Shown here piece after piece: positions 62,848 to 64,000 of a DNA stretch of 64,000 nt. Positions within the stretch are counted from its first letter, which is position 1. Each line of letters opens with the position of its first letter. The translations under genes were made by a program, and so were the position numbers. The notes beneath the pieces were generated by a model, which ran no database searches, had not been told where the DNA came from, and worked only from the letters and a program-made list of their open reading frames with translations. This DNA is from Uranotaenia lowii. Lineage: Eukaryota; Arthropoda; Insecta; Diptera; Culicidae. Location: the NCBI RefSeq assembly GCF_029784155.1, contig NC_073693.1, positions 358,003,825-358,067,824 of the forward strand. The letters are read 5' to 3'.

Positions 62848-63797
62848 TACTCTGTCTGCGTGTCAGATAGGATTAAGATATGCACCGTTTCCTGCAATGA
62901 GTAAAGTAAATAGAAGAGAGGCCTCCTCATTATTATTATTGGGAATCAATTGCTGCACCGCGTGCATAATTTGCACCTGTAATCAATATTTTTCTGATTG
63001 CATGTTTTGTTTTTTCAAACATTCGAAATTGAAAAGTGATCAAATGTGTTTTTATTTGTGATTGACGTTCGCTTTTCAATCTGCGGGATACTTATTTTCT
63101 CTTTGGATTCATTTTTCCATACGGCATATGACATGGACAATTATTGATGTAATTAATGACAGAAATGTTTGACTAAAAATACAATCAATGTTATTTTCTT
63201 ATGAAACTCAAACCTCATAACGCCTTACAATACTTTTTTCTATCTATCTAAATATTTTATGTAAATAAAGGAGAAAGTTCCTAGATGCGCATATTGGGTA
63301 ATATGCACGACCATACCACCAATTTACGAAAATACGGATAAACTAAAGGAAGAATTATCAAGTTGACCCCTTTGACCCCTGGAATTTACTGGAAGTGAAT
63401 TAAGTATATTGCTTTCAAATAACGTTTCGTTATTCGAGTTTATCAACTTATCGTAAATGAAAACTCTGATAAAAGCTGTTGAAAACGGAATTCAATACGC
63501 AGTTTATTTAATAATATCACTATCCAAAATTATGTGGTTGAGAAAAAATCGCCAATACATATAATACTTTTTTCATTTCATCATAGATGTTATTCATCGA
63601 AAACAGAATAAATATTTCCTTCATGACAATTGGAAAGTCACATTATAATTTCACATTAAAAATTCACTATTTAAAAAAAAATCCATGGAGACAATCAAAG
63701 TTATAATCAGAGCCAAAGCAGAATTTGTAAAATTTAAAAAAATTTCAATATTTTTATTAAAAGTTCAATTATGGGAATTACAATTTAAAATAAAGAA
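62848..63797 (+). repeat. Duplicated segment, copy B
   Basis: Matches 41384-41784 followed directly by 47357-47966, with scattered substitutions and small indels. AATAC is single at 63229-63233, where copy A carries the 5.6-kb BEL element between two AATAC copies. The segment is therefore an empty-site allele or paralogue of the BEL locus. Confidence 0.9.
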
Positions 63798-64000
63798 CAG
63801 AGAATTGCCGATTGGATTATAAAGTTTGTTTCACATAGAATCTGGTCGGATAAAATAGATAATTTCTCCGCAAAGAAATACGTAAAACAAAAGTATAAAT
63901 GTCATTTTGTAGGGTTTTTATTGCACTTTAAGGAAAAAAATACATAAAAATCATTCGTCAGCTTTTCGGATGAATTTTCGAACTTTTTTTGTGATATTAC
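63798..64000 (-). mobile_element. 3' end of a second Tc1-type element, cut by the window edge
   Basis: Starting where the duplicated segment ends, the minus-strand 3' region contains 'ttaaagtgcaataaaa', as in the 27.75-kb element ('tttaaagtgcaataaaagac'). Near its end CCAGATTCTATGTGA corresponds to the TIR wording CCAGATATAAAGTGA. The element extends beyond the window. Confidence 0.55.
63951..64000 (-). pseudogene. C-terminal tail of a Tc1-type transposase (partial)
   Basis: The minus strand reads NITKKVRKFIRKADE followed by TGA (63951-63953), a basic tail of the kind that ends DD37E transposases. Only 15 residues fall inside the window, so intact or broken status cannot be judged; it is listed as a pseudogene for caution. 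Confidence 0.45.

Noticed and set aside
1..64000. A host operon-like or defence gene cluster
   Set aside because: No intact host gene was found on either strand; all recognised coding similarity is transposon-derived or the PEBP pseudogene.

Overview
This is an AT-rich eukaryotic window, almost certainly from an insect and most likely a mosquito. The clues are a DD37E Tc1-type transposase of the class described from mosquitoes, a Jockey-clade LINE, a BEL/Pao LTR element, tRNA-derived SINEs, many TIR/MITE elements, and a dead copy of a phosphatidylethanolamine-binding protein (PEBP) gene. No intact host protein-coding gene is visible. The content is mobile DNA, satellite DNA and unannotated AT-rich spacer.

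Layout. 0.7-3.4 kb: a decayed LINE ORF2, interrupted by a hAT-type MITE (8-bp target duplication) and a tRNA-SINE (13-bp duplication). 3.9-6.9 kb: a 9-bp satellite, unit GACAAAATT. 8.3-8.9 kb: a 13-bp satellite. 8.9-17.6 kb: spacer with an old interspersed repeat that hosts a 1-kb fold-back element. 17.8-27.9 kb: a nest of four transposons. A DD37E Tc1-type element was hit by a 3-kb TA-duplicating TIR element and, inside its transposase gene, by a Copia-like LTR element; a Jockey LINE then landed in that element's 5' LTR. 27.94 kb: a tRNA-like cloverleaf. 29.9-40.2 kb: a 10.3-kb 9-bp satellite, unit GTCATTTTT. 41.8-47.4 kb: a young BEL/Pao element on the minus strand that kept gag-protease but lost most of pol. 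48.2-53.7 kb: a TIR-bounded block holding a PEBP retropseudogene plus piggyBac-like and MULE-like MITEs. 54.0-54.8 kb: another TIR element. 54.8-60.4 kb: a third 9-bp satellite, unit GACAATTTT, running into a 500-N gap. 60.9-62.8 kb: a TIR element. 62.8-63.8 kb: a second copy of the DNA that flanks the BEL element. 63.8-64.0 kb: the end of another Tc1-type element.

Two observations stand out. First, the three 9-bp satellites are one family: on suitable strands they are GACAAAAAT, GACAAAATT and GTCAAAATT, each one substitution from the middle form, yet each array is homogeneous and separate. Second, the segment at 41.4-48.0 kb and its copy at 62.8-63.8 kb are reciprocal empty sites. The first carries the BEL element and lacks the TIR element; the second carries the TIR element and lacks BEL. 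This fixes both insertion points to the base.

The enormous open frames in the satellites (up to about 3,460 codons) are by-products of a 9-bp period and are not annotated as genes. Nothing here looks like a cooperating set of host genes. What can be read is a history of insertion, deletion and satellite expansion.
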